Positions 1-8,790 are shown, counted from the stretch's first letter. The stretch is DNA of 64,000 nucleotides from Streptomyces xanthochromogenes (GCF_014650455.1 NZ_BMUZ01000006.1:186001-250000); one strand, 5' to 3'. A program made the numbers and translations. Notes: generated by a model from the sequence alone, not told the origin.

Positions 1-2
1 CG

Positions 3-1010
3 GGGGTACACGTACGGCGAGCCGACGGCACCGAGGAACTCGTCAGGGCCGAACTGACCGTGGACGCGAGCGGCCGCGGCACGCACACCCGGCGATGGCT
101 CGACGCCCTGGGCGTACGCGCCGCTCGGGAGGAGGTCATCGATCCGGGGGTGGTCTATGCGAGCCGCGTCTTTCGCTCACCGGTCGGCGACCAGCCCTTC
201 CCCGTCGTCAACGTACAGGCGAGAGCGCGAGCGTCGGAGCCCGGCCGGACCGCCGTGATCCTCCCCATCGAGGACGGCCAGTGGATGGTCACGCTCTCGG
301 GCACGCGCGGCGGACGGCCGAGCGGCGATCCCGAGGCCTTCCACGCCTTCGCACTCGGGGCCCGGCACCCCGTCGTCGGTGAGCTCATCGCCGGGGCGGA
401 GCCCCTCGGCGAGGTGGCCACCTTCGCGCACACCGCCAGCAGGCGGCAGTTCTTCGAGAAGGTCAAGGGGTGGCCGGAGGGCTACGCAGCGCTCGGGGAC
501 GCGGTCGCGGTGTACAACCCGGTGTACGGCCACGGCATGTCGGTCGCGGCCCAGGGCGCGCTGGCGCTCCGCGAGCTGCTGACCGCACACGGCGTCGACG
601 CCCCGCGGCTCGCCCGGCGGGTCCAGCGCGCCGTGGCGGGCCCGGTGAGCACGGCATGGCTGCTGGCGGGCCAGGACGTCTTCTACGACGGAGCCACCTC
701 CCGGCGGCCCGGGCCGGCCCAGCGGCTGCTGGGCCGTTGCGTCGACCGCCTCATGCACACCTCGACCGGCAACTACACCGTCGCCACCGCACTGACCGAC
801 GTCATGACCCTGTCGGCTCCGGTCACCGCACTGGCCCGGCCCGGCGTGGTGCTGGCCACCCTGTCCGGCCCCCGGCGACCGCAACTGACGGCGCCTCCCC
901 TGACGGACCGTGAGATCGCGTTGGTGCGAGAGTCCCGGAAGCCAACGCGGGCACACTCCCACGCACCTTGCGTGGCACCGGATTTGAGGGCCGGATCCGA
1001 TCTTCCATAG
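3..1010 (+). CDS. FAD-dependent oxidoreductase, C-terminal part (truncated by window edge)
   Basis: The frame is open from the first bases of the window, so the gene begins upstream; a GTG at 60 lies inside the conserved region and is not a credible start. The reading begins with the second flavin-contact motif of the PHBH/geranylgeranyl-reductase-type flavoproteins, seen as TVDASGRG. About 150 residues later comes the third FAD segment NPVYGHGMSVAAQGAL, in which the flavin pyrophosphate/ribityl loop precedes the long C-terminal helix. These motifs place it among class A flavoprotein monooxygenases or related oxidoreductases. The N-terminal GxGxxG dinucleotide motif must lie off the left edge. 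The substrate cannot be told. The stop lies nine bases before the next gene on the same strand. Confidence 0.75.
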   Translation, partial: GVHVRRADGTEELVRAELTVDASGRGTHTRRWLDALGVRAAREEVIDPGVVYASRVFRSPVGDQPFPVVNVQARARASEPGRTAVILPIEDGQWMVTLSGTRGGRPSGDPEAFHAFALGARHPVVGELIAGAEPLGEVATFAHTASRRQFFEKVKGWPEGYAALGDAVAVYNPVYGHGMSVAAQGALALRELLTAHGVDAPRLARRVQRAVAGPVSTAWLLAGQDVFYDGATSRRPGPAQRLLGRCVDRLMHTSTGNYTVATALTDVMTLSAPVTALARPGVVLATLSGPRRPQLTAPPLTDREIALVRESRKPTRAHSHAPCVAPDLRAGSDLP

Positions 1011-1019
1011 GATCCGGCG

Positions 1020-2303
1020 ATGATCACCAGAAAACGGCTGGCGGCCGGAGTGTGCGCACTGGTCGCCACTTTCGCCACCGGCATCCTTCCGGCCGCGGGC
1101 ACGGCCTCCGCCGCCCCGCAGCCCGACGGGCAGCCCGCGCAGGCCGCACCCAAGGTCGACCTCGTCCTCGACGTCTCCGGCTCGATGCGGACCGCCGACA
1201 TCGACGGCAAGTCGCGGATGGCCGCCGCCAAGCAGGCGTTCAACGAGGTCCTCGACTCGGTCCCGCAGGAAGTCCAGTTGGGCATACGGACCCTGGGCGC
1301 CAACTACCCGGGCGAGGACCGCAAGGTGGGCTGCAAGGACACCCGCGCGCTCTACCCGGTCGGCCCGCTGAACCGCACCGAGGCGAAGACCGCGGTCGCC
1401 ACCCTCGCGCCCACCGGCTGGACCCCGATCGGCCCGGCGCTCCAGGGCGCGGCCGAGGACCTCAAGGGCGGTGACGCCACCCGCCGGATCGTGCTCATCA
1501 CCGACGGCGAGGACACCTGCCAGCCGCTCGACCCGTGCGAGGTGGCCCGCGACATCGCGGCGCAGGGCATCCACCTCACCATCGACACCCTCGGTCTGAT
1601 CCCGGACGCCAAGACCCGCGCGCAGCTCACCTGCATCGCCGAGGCGACCGGCGGCACCTACACCTCGGTCCAGCACACCGACCAACTCTCGGGCAAGGTC
1701 AAGCAGTTGGTGGACCGGGCGGCCGACCCCGTCGCCGTGCCCGTCGCCACCACCGGCACCGCGAGCTGTGAGAGCGCTCCCCAGCTCAAGCCCGGCCTGT
1801 ACACGGACCGCGAGAAGTTCGCGGAACACCGCTCGTACAAGGTGGACGTGCTGCCCGGCCAGGAGCTGCGCGCCTCGGCCAGCATCGGCATGGACCGCCA
1901 GACCAACCCGGACTACGGCGTAATGCTGCGCGCGGTGACCGTGCACGGCCGGGAGATCGTCCGCGGCTCGGAGGCGGGCGACGGACGTACGGACCTGATC
2001 TCGACGGGCCTGCGCTACCCCAAGGCGCCCGCCGACGACTCGGACGACAAGACCCCCGAGACCGTCTGTCTGCAGGTCTCGAACTCCTTCTCCGCGGGCC
2101 CGGGCGTCAAGACCGATCCGGGTCTGCCGGTCGAGCTCGCCATCGACGTGGTGAACGGCCCCGACCACGCGTCCGACGTGGCCTCCTTCGGACTCGGCCG
2201 GGGCTGGTGGCTGCTCGGCACCCTCGCCCTGACCGGGCTCGTCGCGGGCCTGGTGTGGGGCTGGATCTCGCGCTGGCGCATCGCGGTCTGGCGGACCAAC
2301 TGA
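1020..2303 (+). CDS. Secreted, membrane-anchored von Willebrand factor A domain protein
   Basis: A protein of 427 residues. Residues 1-32 form a Sec signal peptide (basic RKR, hydrophobic core, cleavage near TASA). The vWA domain follows at about 46-230, with the MIDAS metal site DVSGSM at 51-56 and the second metal-ligand loop GWTPIGPAL. A beta-rich region with a Cys pair follows. The C-terminus has one membrane span (WWLLGTLALTGLVAGLVWGW) and a short basic tail RWRIAVWR, so the adhesive domain should face outside. MIDAS vWA domains bind protein ligands through a divalent metal; the partner is unknown. Its stop TGA overlaps the ATG of the next gene by one base, so the two are probably translationally coupled and act together. 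No strong Shine-Dalgarno precedes the ATG. Confidence 0.82.
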   Translation: MITRKRLAAGVCALVATFATGILPAAGTASAAPQPDGQPAQAAPKVDLVLDVSGSMRTADIDGKSRMAAAKQAFNEVLDSVPQEVQLGIRTLGANYPGEDRKVGCKDTRALYPVGPLNRTEAKTAVATLAPTGWTPIGPALQGAAEDLKGGDATRRIVLITDGEDTCQPLDPCEVARDIAAQGIHLTIDTLGLIPDAKTRAQLTCIAEATGGTYTSVQHTDQLSGKVKQLVDRAADPVAVPVATTGTASCESAPQLKPGLYTDREKFAEHRSYKVDVLPGQELRASASIGMDRQTNPDYGVMLRAVTVHGREIVRGSEAGDGRTDLISTGLRYPKAPADDSDDKTPETVCLQVSNSFSAGPGVKTDPGLPVELAIDVVNGPDHASDVASFGLGRGWWLLGTLALTGLVAGLVWGWISRWRIAVWRTN

Positions 2304-3121
2304 TGCCGAACACCACTTACCCCGGGAACCAACTGATGCGTACCGTACGGAAGTTGGCAGCCGCGGGCCTGGCCGGAGCCACGCTGACCGGGGCGGCACT
2401 GTTCGGCGCGGCCTCCTCCGCGCTCGCCGACTCGCCCGCACCGAGCCCCTCCGCGTCCGCACACGACGCGGCACCCACCGAAGCCGGCACCGCCTTCCGT
2501 ACCGCGGTCGCCGTGCACCAGGGCCAGCAGGCGACCGCGTCCGCGTCGAGCGGCGACTACCTGTACTGGATGTTCCCCGCCGACGCCGGGCAGCGCCCCA
2601 CCGTCACCGCGAAGGTCACGCTCCCCGAGGCCGCCTCCCGGCACGGCGCCTCCACCTGGCGCCTGGACGTGTACGACGGACTGCGCCGCCGCCAGCCCTG
2701 CATGTACGGGATGCAGTCCCGGTCCGCGGCGCAGGACGCCGCCACCGTGGAGCTGTCCTGCACCCTGCGGCCGACCGTCGCCTGGGCCGACACCTGGTCG
2801 ACCGATCCGCTGCCGGGCACGTACTACATCCGGCTGACCGCGCTCTCGCTGCCCGACGCCGACCGGGGCCTGCCGTTCAAGGCGGAGGTCGAGCCGACCG
2901 TCCTGGACACCGGCGGCGCGCACGCCGTGGACGGCAAGCTCGCCACCCCGCTCGGCGCGAAGTCCGGCGTCGAGCCCGACGGCGGCTGGGCCTCCGGCCG
3001 GTGGACCGACCGCTGGCTGTGGACCGTGGGCGGTGGCCTGCTCGCCGCGCTCGCGGGCGTCGCCGGCTACAACCTGACCCGCGGCCGCGGCCGGCCTTCG
3101 CGGGTGCCGCGGGGGGTGTGA
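2303..3121 (+). CDS. Secreted protein with C-terminal membrane anchor, partner of the vWA protein
   Basis: I chose ATG 2303 because it overlaps the vWA stop codon (TGATG). An in-frame ATG at 2336 is an equally possible start, and both leave a Sec signal peptide ending near SALA. The exported part has a Ser/Pro/Ala-rich linker and then a beta-sandwich-like domain of about 150 residues with two Cys, perhaps a disulfide. A single membrane span (WTVGGGLLAALAGVAGYNL) and a basic tail close the protein. Architecture and size match the small membrane-anchored proteins found beside vWA genes in streptomycetes, but no enzymatic motif is visible and I assign no function. Confidence 0.7.
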   Translation: MPNTTYPGNQLMRTVRKLAAAGLAGATLTGAALFGAASSALADSPAPSPSASAHDAAPTEAGTAFRTAVAVHQGQQATASASSGDYLYWMFPADAGQRPTVTAKVTLPEAASRHGASTWRLDVYDGLRRRQPCMYGMQSRSAAQDAATVELSCTLRPTVAWADTWSTDPLPGTYYIRLTALSLPDADRGLPFKAEVEPTVLDTGGAHAVDGKLATPLGAKSGVEPDGGWASGRWTDRWLWTVGGGLLAALAGVAGYNLTRGRGRPSRVPRGV

Positions 3122-3130
3122 GAGGAAGAG

Positions 3131-3221
3131 GCGAAGGCTGAGAGCGCTCCCGGTCCGTCCGGCGACCCACACCCCGGGCCGCTCGCCGACCTCGTGAGCG
3201 CTCTCACCACATCGCCTTCGC
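3131..3221. promoter_or_regulatory. Interrupted inverted repeat, possible terminator or operator pair
   Basis: Bases 3131-3149 (GCGAAGGC followed by TGAGAGCGCTC) are the reverse complement of 3196-3206 plus 3214-3221, interrupted by a seven-base bulge on the right arm. Ten bases after the vWA operon this could fold as a large hairpin ending the transcript. The embedded AGCGCT palindromes also make it look like two operators in opposite orientation. Confidence 0.4.
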
Positions 3222-3311
3222 GCTCGCGTTCCGGCCCCTCGTACCGCGGGAGCGCTCTCACCCGCCCCGCTCCACCCCGTCCTGCCCAGCCCAGCCCCCC
3301 CATCCCGCCGT

Positions 3312-3382
3312 ACCAGCCCTGCCCGCACTCCCCCACCCGGGGACGGCGGGTCCCCCACCCGGGGACGGCGGGCAGGGCTGGT
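3312..3382. repeat. Tandem 21-mer pair inside a 12-bp inverted repeat
   Basis: Two identical 21-base copies (3330-3350 and 3352-3372, period 22, starting CCCCCACCCGG) sit between perfect 12-bp arms ACCAGCCCTGCC (3312-3323) and its complement (3371-3382). Each copy can also pair internally. The structure is seen directly; its role is unknown. Confidence 0.7.
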
Positions 3383-3534
3383 TTCCGGCGGTGCCGGTCG
3401 CCCCGGCGGCGCCCCATCCGTACGAGACTCGGGGTACGCGACACTCGGCCGCACGGGGCTCTGCGTACCCGGCTCTCCTCACGAGTCCCGAGCGGCCCGA
3501 CCGGGCACCACCCTCCACGCGAAGGAGTTTCCTC

Positions 3535-4524
3535 GTGACCTCAGCCTCCCTCCCGTCCGGGCCGTCCAGCTCGTCTGGCCCGTCCGGCTCGTCCAGCCCG
3601 TCCGGCAGCTCCGGCTCGGCCCGCAGCTCCAGTACGTCCAGCAGCTCCGGTACGTCCGGAAAGCCCACCGTCGCCGTACTCGGCACCGGGATCATGGGGT
3701 CCGGGATGGCCCGGAGCCTGTTGCGGGCCGGGCTCGTCGTGCGGGTCTGGAACCGGACCGAGGCCAAGGCCCGGGCGCTGACCGACGACGGGGCCGCGGT
3801 GCACCCGGACGCCGCCGGGGCGGTGCGCGGTGCGGATGTCGTGCTGACCGCGCTGAACGACGGGCCGTCCGTGTCCGCCGCCCTCGAAGCCGCCGCCGAT
3901 GGCCTGCACCCCGGTCAGCTGTGGCTCCAGACCTCCACCGTCGGTCCGGACGCAGCGCTCGAACTCGCCGCCCGAGCTGGTGAGTTGGGGGTGGCCTACT
4001 ACGACTCCCCCGTCCTCGGCACGAAGGCACCGGCCGAACAGGGCAAGCTGACCGTCTTCGTGTCGGGGGCACCCGAAGGGCGCGAGCGGCTCGCGCCGGT
4101 GCTCGAAGCGATCGGGCAGCGGACCGTCTGGGTGAGCCATGAGCCGGGCGGCGCCTCCCGGCTGAAGCTGGTCGCGAACACCTGGGTGATCAACCTCGTC
4201 GGCGCGGTCGCCGAGTGCCTCGGGCTCGCGGAGGGGCTCCAGGTCGACCCCCGCCTCTTCCTGGACGCGGTGGCCGGGGGGCCGCTGGACACCGGCTATC
4301 TGCACGCGAAGTCCGCCGCCCTCCTCACCGGGGACCTCACCCCGAGTTTCGCCCTGTCCACCGCCCTCAAGGACACCCGGCTGATCCTGGAAGCCGCCGA
4401 ACAGGCGGGTGTACGGCTCGACTTGACCGAGGCTTCGGCCGAGCGGTTCGCCCGGGCCGAGGCGGCCGGGCACGGCTCCGAGGACATGATCGCCACGTAC
4501 TACGCGGGCCGCGCCGAGGAGTGA
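3535..4524 (+). CDS. NAD(P)-dependent oxidoreductase, 3-hydroxyisobutyrate dehydrogenase family
   Basis: GTG 3535 is chosen because the Shine-Dalgarno GAAGGAG at 3521 is seven bases upstream. This start gives 329 residues and makes an odd Ser/Gly/Pro-rich leader of about 38 residues part of the protein. The Rossmann core then starts at VAVLGTGIMGSGMA, the GxGxxG of the beta-hydroxyacid dehydrogenase family, and NRTEAKA follows. The substrate-loop segment DSPVLGTKAPAEQGKLTVFV matches the family signature DAPVSGG..A..G.L. The catalytic-Lys helix has KLVANTWVINLVGAVAE, with Lys and Asn in place. It probably reduces or oxidises a 3-hydroxyacid or an imine; the family includes glyoxylate and imine reductases, so the substrate is unknown. 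The leader is not a recognisable export signal. Confidence 0.82.
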   Translation: MTSASLPSGPSSSSGPSGSSSPSGSSGSARSSSTSSSSGTSGKPTVAVLGTGIMGSGMARSLLRAGLVVRVWNRTEAKARALTDDGAAVHPDAAGAVRGADVVLTALNDGPSVSAALEAAADGLHPGQLWLQTSTVGPDAALELAARAGELGVAYYDSPVLGTKAPAEQGKLTVFVSGAPEGRERLAPVLEAIGQRTVWVSHEPGGASRLKLVANTWVINLVGAVAECLGLAEGLQVDPRLFLDAVAGGPLDTGYLHAKSAALLTGDLTPSFALSTALKDTRLILEAAEQAGVRLDLTEASAERFARAEAAGHGSEDMIATYYAGRAEE

Positions 4525-4532
4525 GAGGAGCG

Positions 4533-4589
4533 ACCGGCCGCGCCGGGGCGGCGGGCACCCGAAACTCCGGCGAGAAGGGCGCGGCCGGT
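4533..4589. terminator. Hairpin downstream of the dehydrogenase gene
   Basis: A 12-bp perfect stem (ACCGGCCGCGCC at 4533-4544 with its complement at 4578-4589) lies nine bases after the stop codon, with a 33-base loop and no U-run. This fits the usual GC-rich streptomycete intrinsic terminator, though the loop is long. Confidence 0.45.
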
Positions 4590-4717
4590 TCGATAGCATG
4601 GCTCTGCCCATCGGGCGGGGGCGTCACCTGGTGTGACCCCGCGGGTGGGCCTCCCTACCTGGGTTCGCCGCGGCCGCGCCGCGGTGCCGCACGTACGAAC
4701 ATAAGGAGCATCCGAGG

Positions 4718-6442
4718 ATGTCTCGACACCTGATCACCAGCGCGCTGCCGTACATCAACGGGATCAAGCACCTGGGCAACATGGTCGGGTCGATGCTTCC
4801 CGCGGACGTGTACTCCCGCTACCTGCGCCAGCGCGGCCACGACGTCCTGTACATCTGCGCCACCGACGAGCACGGCACCCCCGCCGAGCTGGCCGCGAAG
4901 GAGGCGGGTCTTTCCGTCGCCGAGTTCTGCGCGCAGGCGCACGACACCCAGAAGGCGATCTACGACGGCTTCCAGCTGGCCTTCGACTACTTCGGCCGCA
5001 GCTCCTCGCAGCAGAACGTGGAGATCACCCAGCACTTCGCGCGGAAGCTGAAGGAGAACGGGTTCATCGAGGAGCGGGCGATCCGCCAGGTCTTCTCGGT
5101 CGCCGACGACCGGTTCCTGCCGGACCGCTACATCGTGGGCACCTGCCCGCACTGCGGCTACGACAAGGCGCGCGGCGACCAGTGCGAGAACTGCACCCGC
5201 GTCCTGGACCCGACGGACCTGCTGGAAGCGCGTTCGGCGATCAGCGGCAGCAGCGACCTGGAGGTCCGCGAGACCCGGCACCTGTTCCTGCTCCAGTCCA
5301 AGCTCCAGGGCGAGGTCGAGGAGTGGATCGACCGCGTCGGTGGCGAATGGCCGCAGCTCGCGTCGTCGATCGCCCGCAAGTGGCTGACCGAGGGACTGCA
5401 CGACCGCGCGATCACCCGGGACCTGGAGTGGGGCGTGCCGGTCCCGGCCGACACCTGGCCGGAGCTGGCCGCCGAGGGCAAGGTCTTCTACGTATGGTTC
5501 GACGCGCCGATCGAGTACATCGGCGCGACGAAGGAGTGGTCCGACCTCGACCCGGCGAACCGCGACTGGAAGTCGTGGTGGTACGAGCCCGAGGGCGCGG
5601 CCGACGTGCGGTACACCGAGTTCATGGGCAAGGACAACGTCCCGTTCCACACGGTGATGTTCCCGGCGACCGAGCTGGGCGTGCGCGAGCCGTGGAAGAA
5701 GGTCGACTACGTCAAGGCCTTCAACTGGCTGAACTACTACGGCGGCAAGTTCTCCACCTCCCAGCGCCGCGGTGTCTTCACGCACGACGCCCTGGAGATC
5801 CTGCCCGCCGACTACTGGCGCTACTTCATGATGGCGAACGCCCCGGAGTCCGACGACACGTCGTTCACCTGGGAGCACTTCACCGCGACGGTCAACAAGG
5901 ACCTCGCGGACACGCTCGGCAACTTCGTGAACCGCGTCCTGTCGTTCTCGCGCAAGCGCTTCGGGGACGACGTCCCGGCGGGCGCCGCGGCCGGTCCCGC
6001 GGAGGCGAAGCTGGGCGAGGAGATCGCCGGGCTGCTCGCCGAGTACGAGGGCCACATGGAAGCGCTCCAGTTCCGCAAGGCGGCGGCCTCGCTGCGGGCC
6101 CTGTGGTCGGCCGGCAACTCCTACCTGGAGGAGAAGGCGCCCTGGCTGGAGATCAAGACCGATCCGGAGGCCGCCGCGCTCACGCTGCGTACGGCGATGA
6201 ACCTGATCCACCTGTACTCGGTGGTCTCCGAGCCGTTCATTCCGTCCTCGGCGAAGGCGATGCGCTCGGCGTTCGCGCTCTCCGACGACACGGCGACCTG
6301 GGTCACGCCGGAGCAGGCCAGGGCCCTCGACACGGTTCCGGCCGGTACGGCCTTCACGGTGCCGCCCGTCCTGTTCGCGAAGATCACGGACGAGGACCTG
6401 GAAGCCTACCGAGAGCGCTTCGGCGGCGCCGACGAGGCGTGA
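4718..6442 (+). CDS. metG: Methionyl-tRNA synthetase
   Basis: A class I aminoacyl-tRNA synthetase of 574 residues that charges tRNA(Met) in the cytoplasm. The HIGH-type motif is PYINGIKHLGN (residues 11-21). The zinc-knuckle insertion is CPHCGYDKARGDQCENC (from about residue 143), a two-CxxC form typical of E. coli-type MetRS. The KMSKS loop appears as KFSTS near residue 345. The anticodon-binding helical domain fills the C-terminal third, and there is no C-terminal tRNA-binding EMAP domain. AAGGAG at 4703 lies slightly further than usual from the ATG at 4718. The upstream 190 bases are gene-free; I see no T-box or SAM riboswitch there. A strong hairpin directly follows the stop codon. Confidence 0.96.
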   Translation: MSRHLITSALPYINGIKHLGNMVGSMLPADVYSRYLRQRGHDVLYICATDEHGTPAELAAKEAGLSVAEFCAQAHDTQKAIYDGFQLAFDYFGRSSSQQNVEITQHFARKLKENGFIEERAIRQVFSVADDRFLPDRYIVGTCPHCGYDKARGDQCENCTRVLDPTDLLEARSAISGSSDLEVRETRHLFLLQSKLQGEVEEWIDRVGGEWPQLASSIARKWLTEGLHDRAITRDLEWGVPVPADTWPELAAEGKVFYVWFDAPIEYIGATKEWSDLDPANRDWKSWWYEPEGAADVRYTEFMGKDNVPFHTVMFPATELGVREPWKKVDYVKAFNWLNYYGGKFSTSQRRGVFTHDALEILPADYWRYFMMANAPESDDTSFTWEHFTATVNKDLADTLGNFVNRVLSFSRKRFGDDVPAGAAAGPAEAKLGEEIAGLLAEYEGHMEALQFRKAAASLRALWSAGNSYLEEKAPWLEIKTDPEAAALTLRTAMNLIHLYSVVSEPFIPSSAKAMRSAFALSDDTATWVTPEQARALDTVPAGTAFTVPPVLFAKITDEDLEAYRERFGGADEA

Positions 6443-6445
6443 CGC

Positions 6446-6489
6446 ACGACGAGGGGCCCCCGTCCGGTGCGGACGGGGGCCCTCGTCGT
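6446..6489. terminator. Bidirectional terminator between metG and phospholipase C
   Basis: A stem of about 20 bp with one bulged G (left arm 6446-6466, right arm 6470-6489, loop GTG) lies four bases after the metG stop and 50 bases before the stop of the convergent gene. It can terminate both transcripts. Confidence 0.9.
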
Positions 6490-6538
6490 GTGCCGCTCCG
6501 TCGCGCCACACGGGTACGGCTGGGGGTGCAGGTACGGG

Positions 6539-8602
6539 TCAGACCGTGAGCAGCGCCGGGTCGCTCACCCCGGACGCGCCGGTCTCGACGTGTCCGGCGA
6601 AGCGGCGCAGGAAGGTGGCGTCGGCGTCGGAGGTCACCGACACGTCGTACCAGCTCTTGCCGGCACGCAGGTCGACGGTGAACTTGACGGTGGCCCCGGC
6701 CGCCACCGTGAAGGTCTGGGTTGCCCCTCCGTAGGCCGCCGCGCTCGCCACCTTGAGGTGGACGGTGGTCTTGCCCGCGTTGGTCATGGTGAGGTCGAGG
6801 TTGCCGGTGGCCGCGTTGTGCCGGGCGGTGACTTCGGGCCCCGCCGTCTTACCGGGGCTGCGGAAGGTGCGCAGGAACCCGTTGGGCCCGAAGACGCTCA
6901 GGTTGGTGGCCCCGCTCGAATAGGACGTGTTCCAGGCGTCGGCGATCGTCTTGCCCGCCTCGGTGGTGTACGTCCACGGGCCGTCGGTGCGGTTGGCCGA
7001 GGTGACGAGGAACTGCGCCCCGGCCGAGGCTCCCCCGCCGAAGGTGAGCGTGAACTTGCCGGTGCCCACGTCGGCCGAGCCGTCCACGAACGGCGCGTAG
7101 CGCAGCGGCCGGGTCGGGCGGGAGCCGCGCTCCTGCTTGGGCAGGGTGCCGGTCGCGGGCGGCACGGGTACGAAGTCGGGGTGCCGGTTGTGGTCCGGCG
7201 GGATGTACGCCGTCGTCGAAGGAAGCCCGGGCGCCGAGGAGTTGGACCGGCTGAAGTCGAACGCCGACGTCAGGTCACCGCAGATCGCGCGCCGCCAGGG
7301 CGAGATGTTGGGCTCCTGCACACCGAAGCGGCGCTCCATGAACCGGATGATCGACGTGTGGTCGAAGGTCTCGGAGCAGGTGTAGCCGCCGGTGCTCCAC
7401 GGCGAGACGACGAGCATGGGCACGCGCTGGCCGAGCCCGTAGGGGCCCGCCGCGTAGCTCGCGTTGCCCGGGAAGTAGTCCGGCCCGGTCGCCACCGTCG
7501 AGAGGCCCTGGCCGGCGCCTGCGGGCACATAGGGCGGGACCACATGGTCGAAGAAGCCGTCGTTCTCGTCGTAGGTGATGAACAGCGCGGTCTTGGCCCA
7601 CACGGCCGGGTTGGACGTCAGCGCGTCCAGGACCTGCGAGATGTACCAGGCGCCGTAGTTCGCGGGCCAGTTGGGGTGCTCGGTGAAGGCCTCGGGGGCG
7701 GCGATCCAGGAGACCTTGGGCAGGGTGCCCGCCTTGACGTCCGCCTTGAGGATGTCGAAGAAGCCGTCGCCGTTCTTGGCGCTGGTGCCGGTGCGCGCCT
7801 TGTCGTACAGCGGGTCGCCCGGCTTGGCGTTGCGGTAACTGTTGAAGTAGAGCAGCGAGTTGTCACCGTAATTGCCCCGGTAGGCGTCGTTGATCCAGCC
7901 CCAGCCGCCCGCCGCGTCCAGGCCGTCGCCGGTGTCCTGGTAGATCTTCCAGGAGACGCCCGCCTTCTCCAGACGCTCGGGGTATGTGGTCCAGCCATAC
8001 CCCTTCTCGTCGTTGCCCAGGACCGGGCCGCCACCGGTGTTGTCATTGCCCGTGTAGCCGGTCCACATGTAGTAGCGGTTCGGGTCGGTGGAGCCGATGA
8101 ACGAACAGTGGTAGGCGTCGCAGATGGTGAAGGAGTCGGCGAGCGCGTAGTGGAAGGGGATGTCCTCGCGCGTGAGGTACGCCATCGTGGTGGACGTCTT
8201 CGCGGGGATCCACTGGTCGTACTTGCCGTTGTTGAACGCCTTGTGGCTGCCGGTCCAGTCGTGGTTCAGGTCCTGGATGAACTGCAGGCCGAGCTTGTCC
8301 GCCTGGGGCCTGAAGGGCAGCACCTCCTTGCCGGCGCCGACCTGGTGGAACACCGATTTGCCGCTGGGCAGCGTGACGGGCCGCGGGTCGCCGTAGCCGC
8401 GAACCCCCTTGAGGGAACCGAAATAGTGGTCGAACGAACGGTTCTCCTGCATCAGGACGACGATGTGTTCCACGTCCTGGATGGTGCCGGTGCTGCCCGC
8501 GGCCGGGATGGCGGCGGCCCGCGCGATGCTCTGCGACAGCGCGGCGAAGGCGGCGGTGCCGCCCGCGAGCTGCATGAACCGGCGCCGGTTGAGTTCAGCC
8601 AT
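6539..8602 (-). CDS. Tat-exported phospholipase C (phosphocholine-type, alkaline phosphatase superfamily)
   Basis: The start is placed at ATG 8602, just before the twin-arginine signal MAELNRRRFMQLAGG; a longer open frame exists but adds unlikely sequence. The 687 residues contain the acid phosphatase/phospholipase C signature ENRSFDHYFG early on. Further conserved motifs are DWTGSH, STDPNRYYMWTG and YDENDGFFDHVVPP, followed by HTSIIRFMERRFGV. Two C-terminal beta-sandwich domains of the kind found in PlcC/PlcN phospholipases complete it. The enzyme should be folded in the cytoplasm, exported by Tat, and release phosphate-containing head groups from phospholipids outside the cell. Such genes are often under phosphate control; I could not find a convincing Pho box. 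It converges on metG. Confidence 0.93.
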   Translation of the reverse strand: MAELNRRRFMQLAGGTAAFAALSQSIARAAAIPAAGSTGTIQDVEHIVVLMQENRSFDHYFGSLKGVRGYGDPRPVTLPSGKSVFHQVGAGKEVLPFRPQADKLGLQFIQDLNHDWTGSHKAFNNGKYDQWIPAKTSTTMAYLTREDIPFHYALADSFTICDAYHCSFIGSTDPNRYYMWTGYTGNDNTGGGPVLGNDEKGYGWTTYPERLEKAGVSWKIYQDTGDGLDAAGGWGWINDAYRGNYGDNSLLYFNSYRNAKPGDPLYDKARTGTSAKNGDGFFDILKADVKAGTLPKVSWIAAPEAFTEHPNWPANYGAWYISQVLDALTSNPAVWAKTALFITYDENDGFFDHVVPPYVPAGAGQGLSTVATGPDYFPGNASYAAGPYGLGQRVPMLVVSPWSTGGYTCSETFDHTSIIRFMERRFGVQEPNISPWRRAICGDLTSAFDFSRSNSSAPGLPSTTAYIPPDHNRHPDFVPVPPATGTLPKQERGSRPTRPLRYAPFVDGSADVGTGKFTLTFGGGASAGAQFLVTSANRTDGPWTYTTEAGKTIADAWNTSYSSGATNLSVFGPNGFLRTFRSPGKTAGPEVTARHNAATGNLDLTMTNAGKTTVHLKVASAAAYGGATQTFTVAAGATVKFTVDLRAGKSWYDVSVTSDADATFLRRFAGHVETGASGVSDPALLTV

Positions 8603-8790
8603 GAGTGGGGGCCTCTGCAAGCGTGAGGGAACAGGGTGGCGAGAGGGGTGTATCAAGAACACCCGGGGCCGCGAAAGACCCCATGTCGTCACTGTGACGT
8701 TCGGCGGTACGTCAAACGAACAGGAACCCCGCGCCGAGGCTCCCGCCCCGGGCTTGCGCGTATCCGTACTTTTCGCTCATTCCATCCGGG

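Larger units (their letters stand above)
3122..3534. other. 413-bp intergenic region with evenly spaced AGCGCT palindromes and repeats
   Basis: No credible gene is seen here. The region holds three AGCGCT-centred elements (cores at 3143, 3197 and 3251, exactly 54 bp apart), a long interrupted inverted repeat (3131-3221) and a duplicated 21-mer inside an inverted repeat (3312-3382). It also holds the Shine-Dalgarno GAAGGAG at 3521 of the following gene. The AGCGCT core in a GAG/CTC or GGG/CCC context resembles operators of LacI-family sugar repressors such as CebR (TGGGAGCGCTCCCA in Streptomyces). No sugar gene lies directly downstream, so which regulator uses them is open. Confidence 0.55.

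Noticed and set aside
177..2474. Very long open frame on the minus strand
   Set aside because: It is the antisense of the flavoprotein and vWA genes, rich in Arg/Gly/Ala as expected from GC-rich complement, with no domain motif.
4590..4700. Possible tRNA-like or T-box leader before metG
   Set aside because: GGTTCGA and GGGTTCG short matches exist but no cloverleaf or specifier stem could be drawn.
8603..8790. Pho box upstream of phospholipase C
   Set aside because: No GTTCACC-type direct repeat pair could be aligned convincingly.
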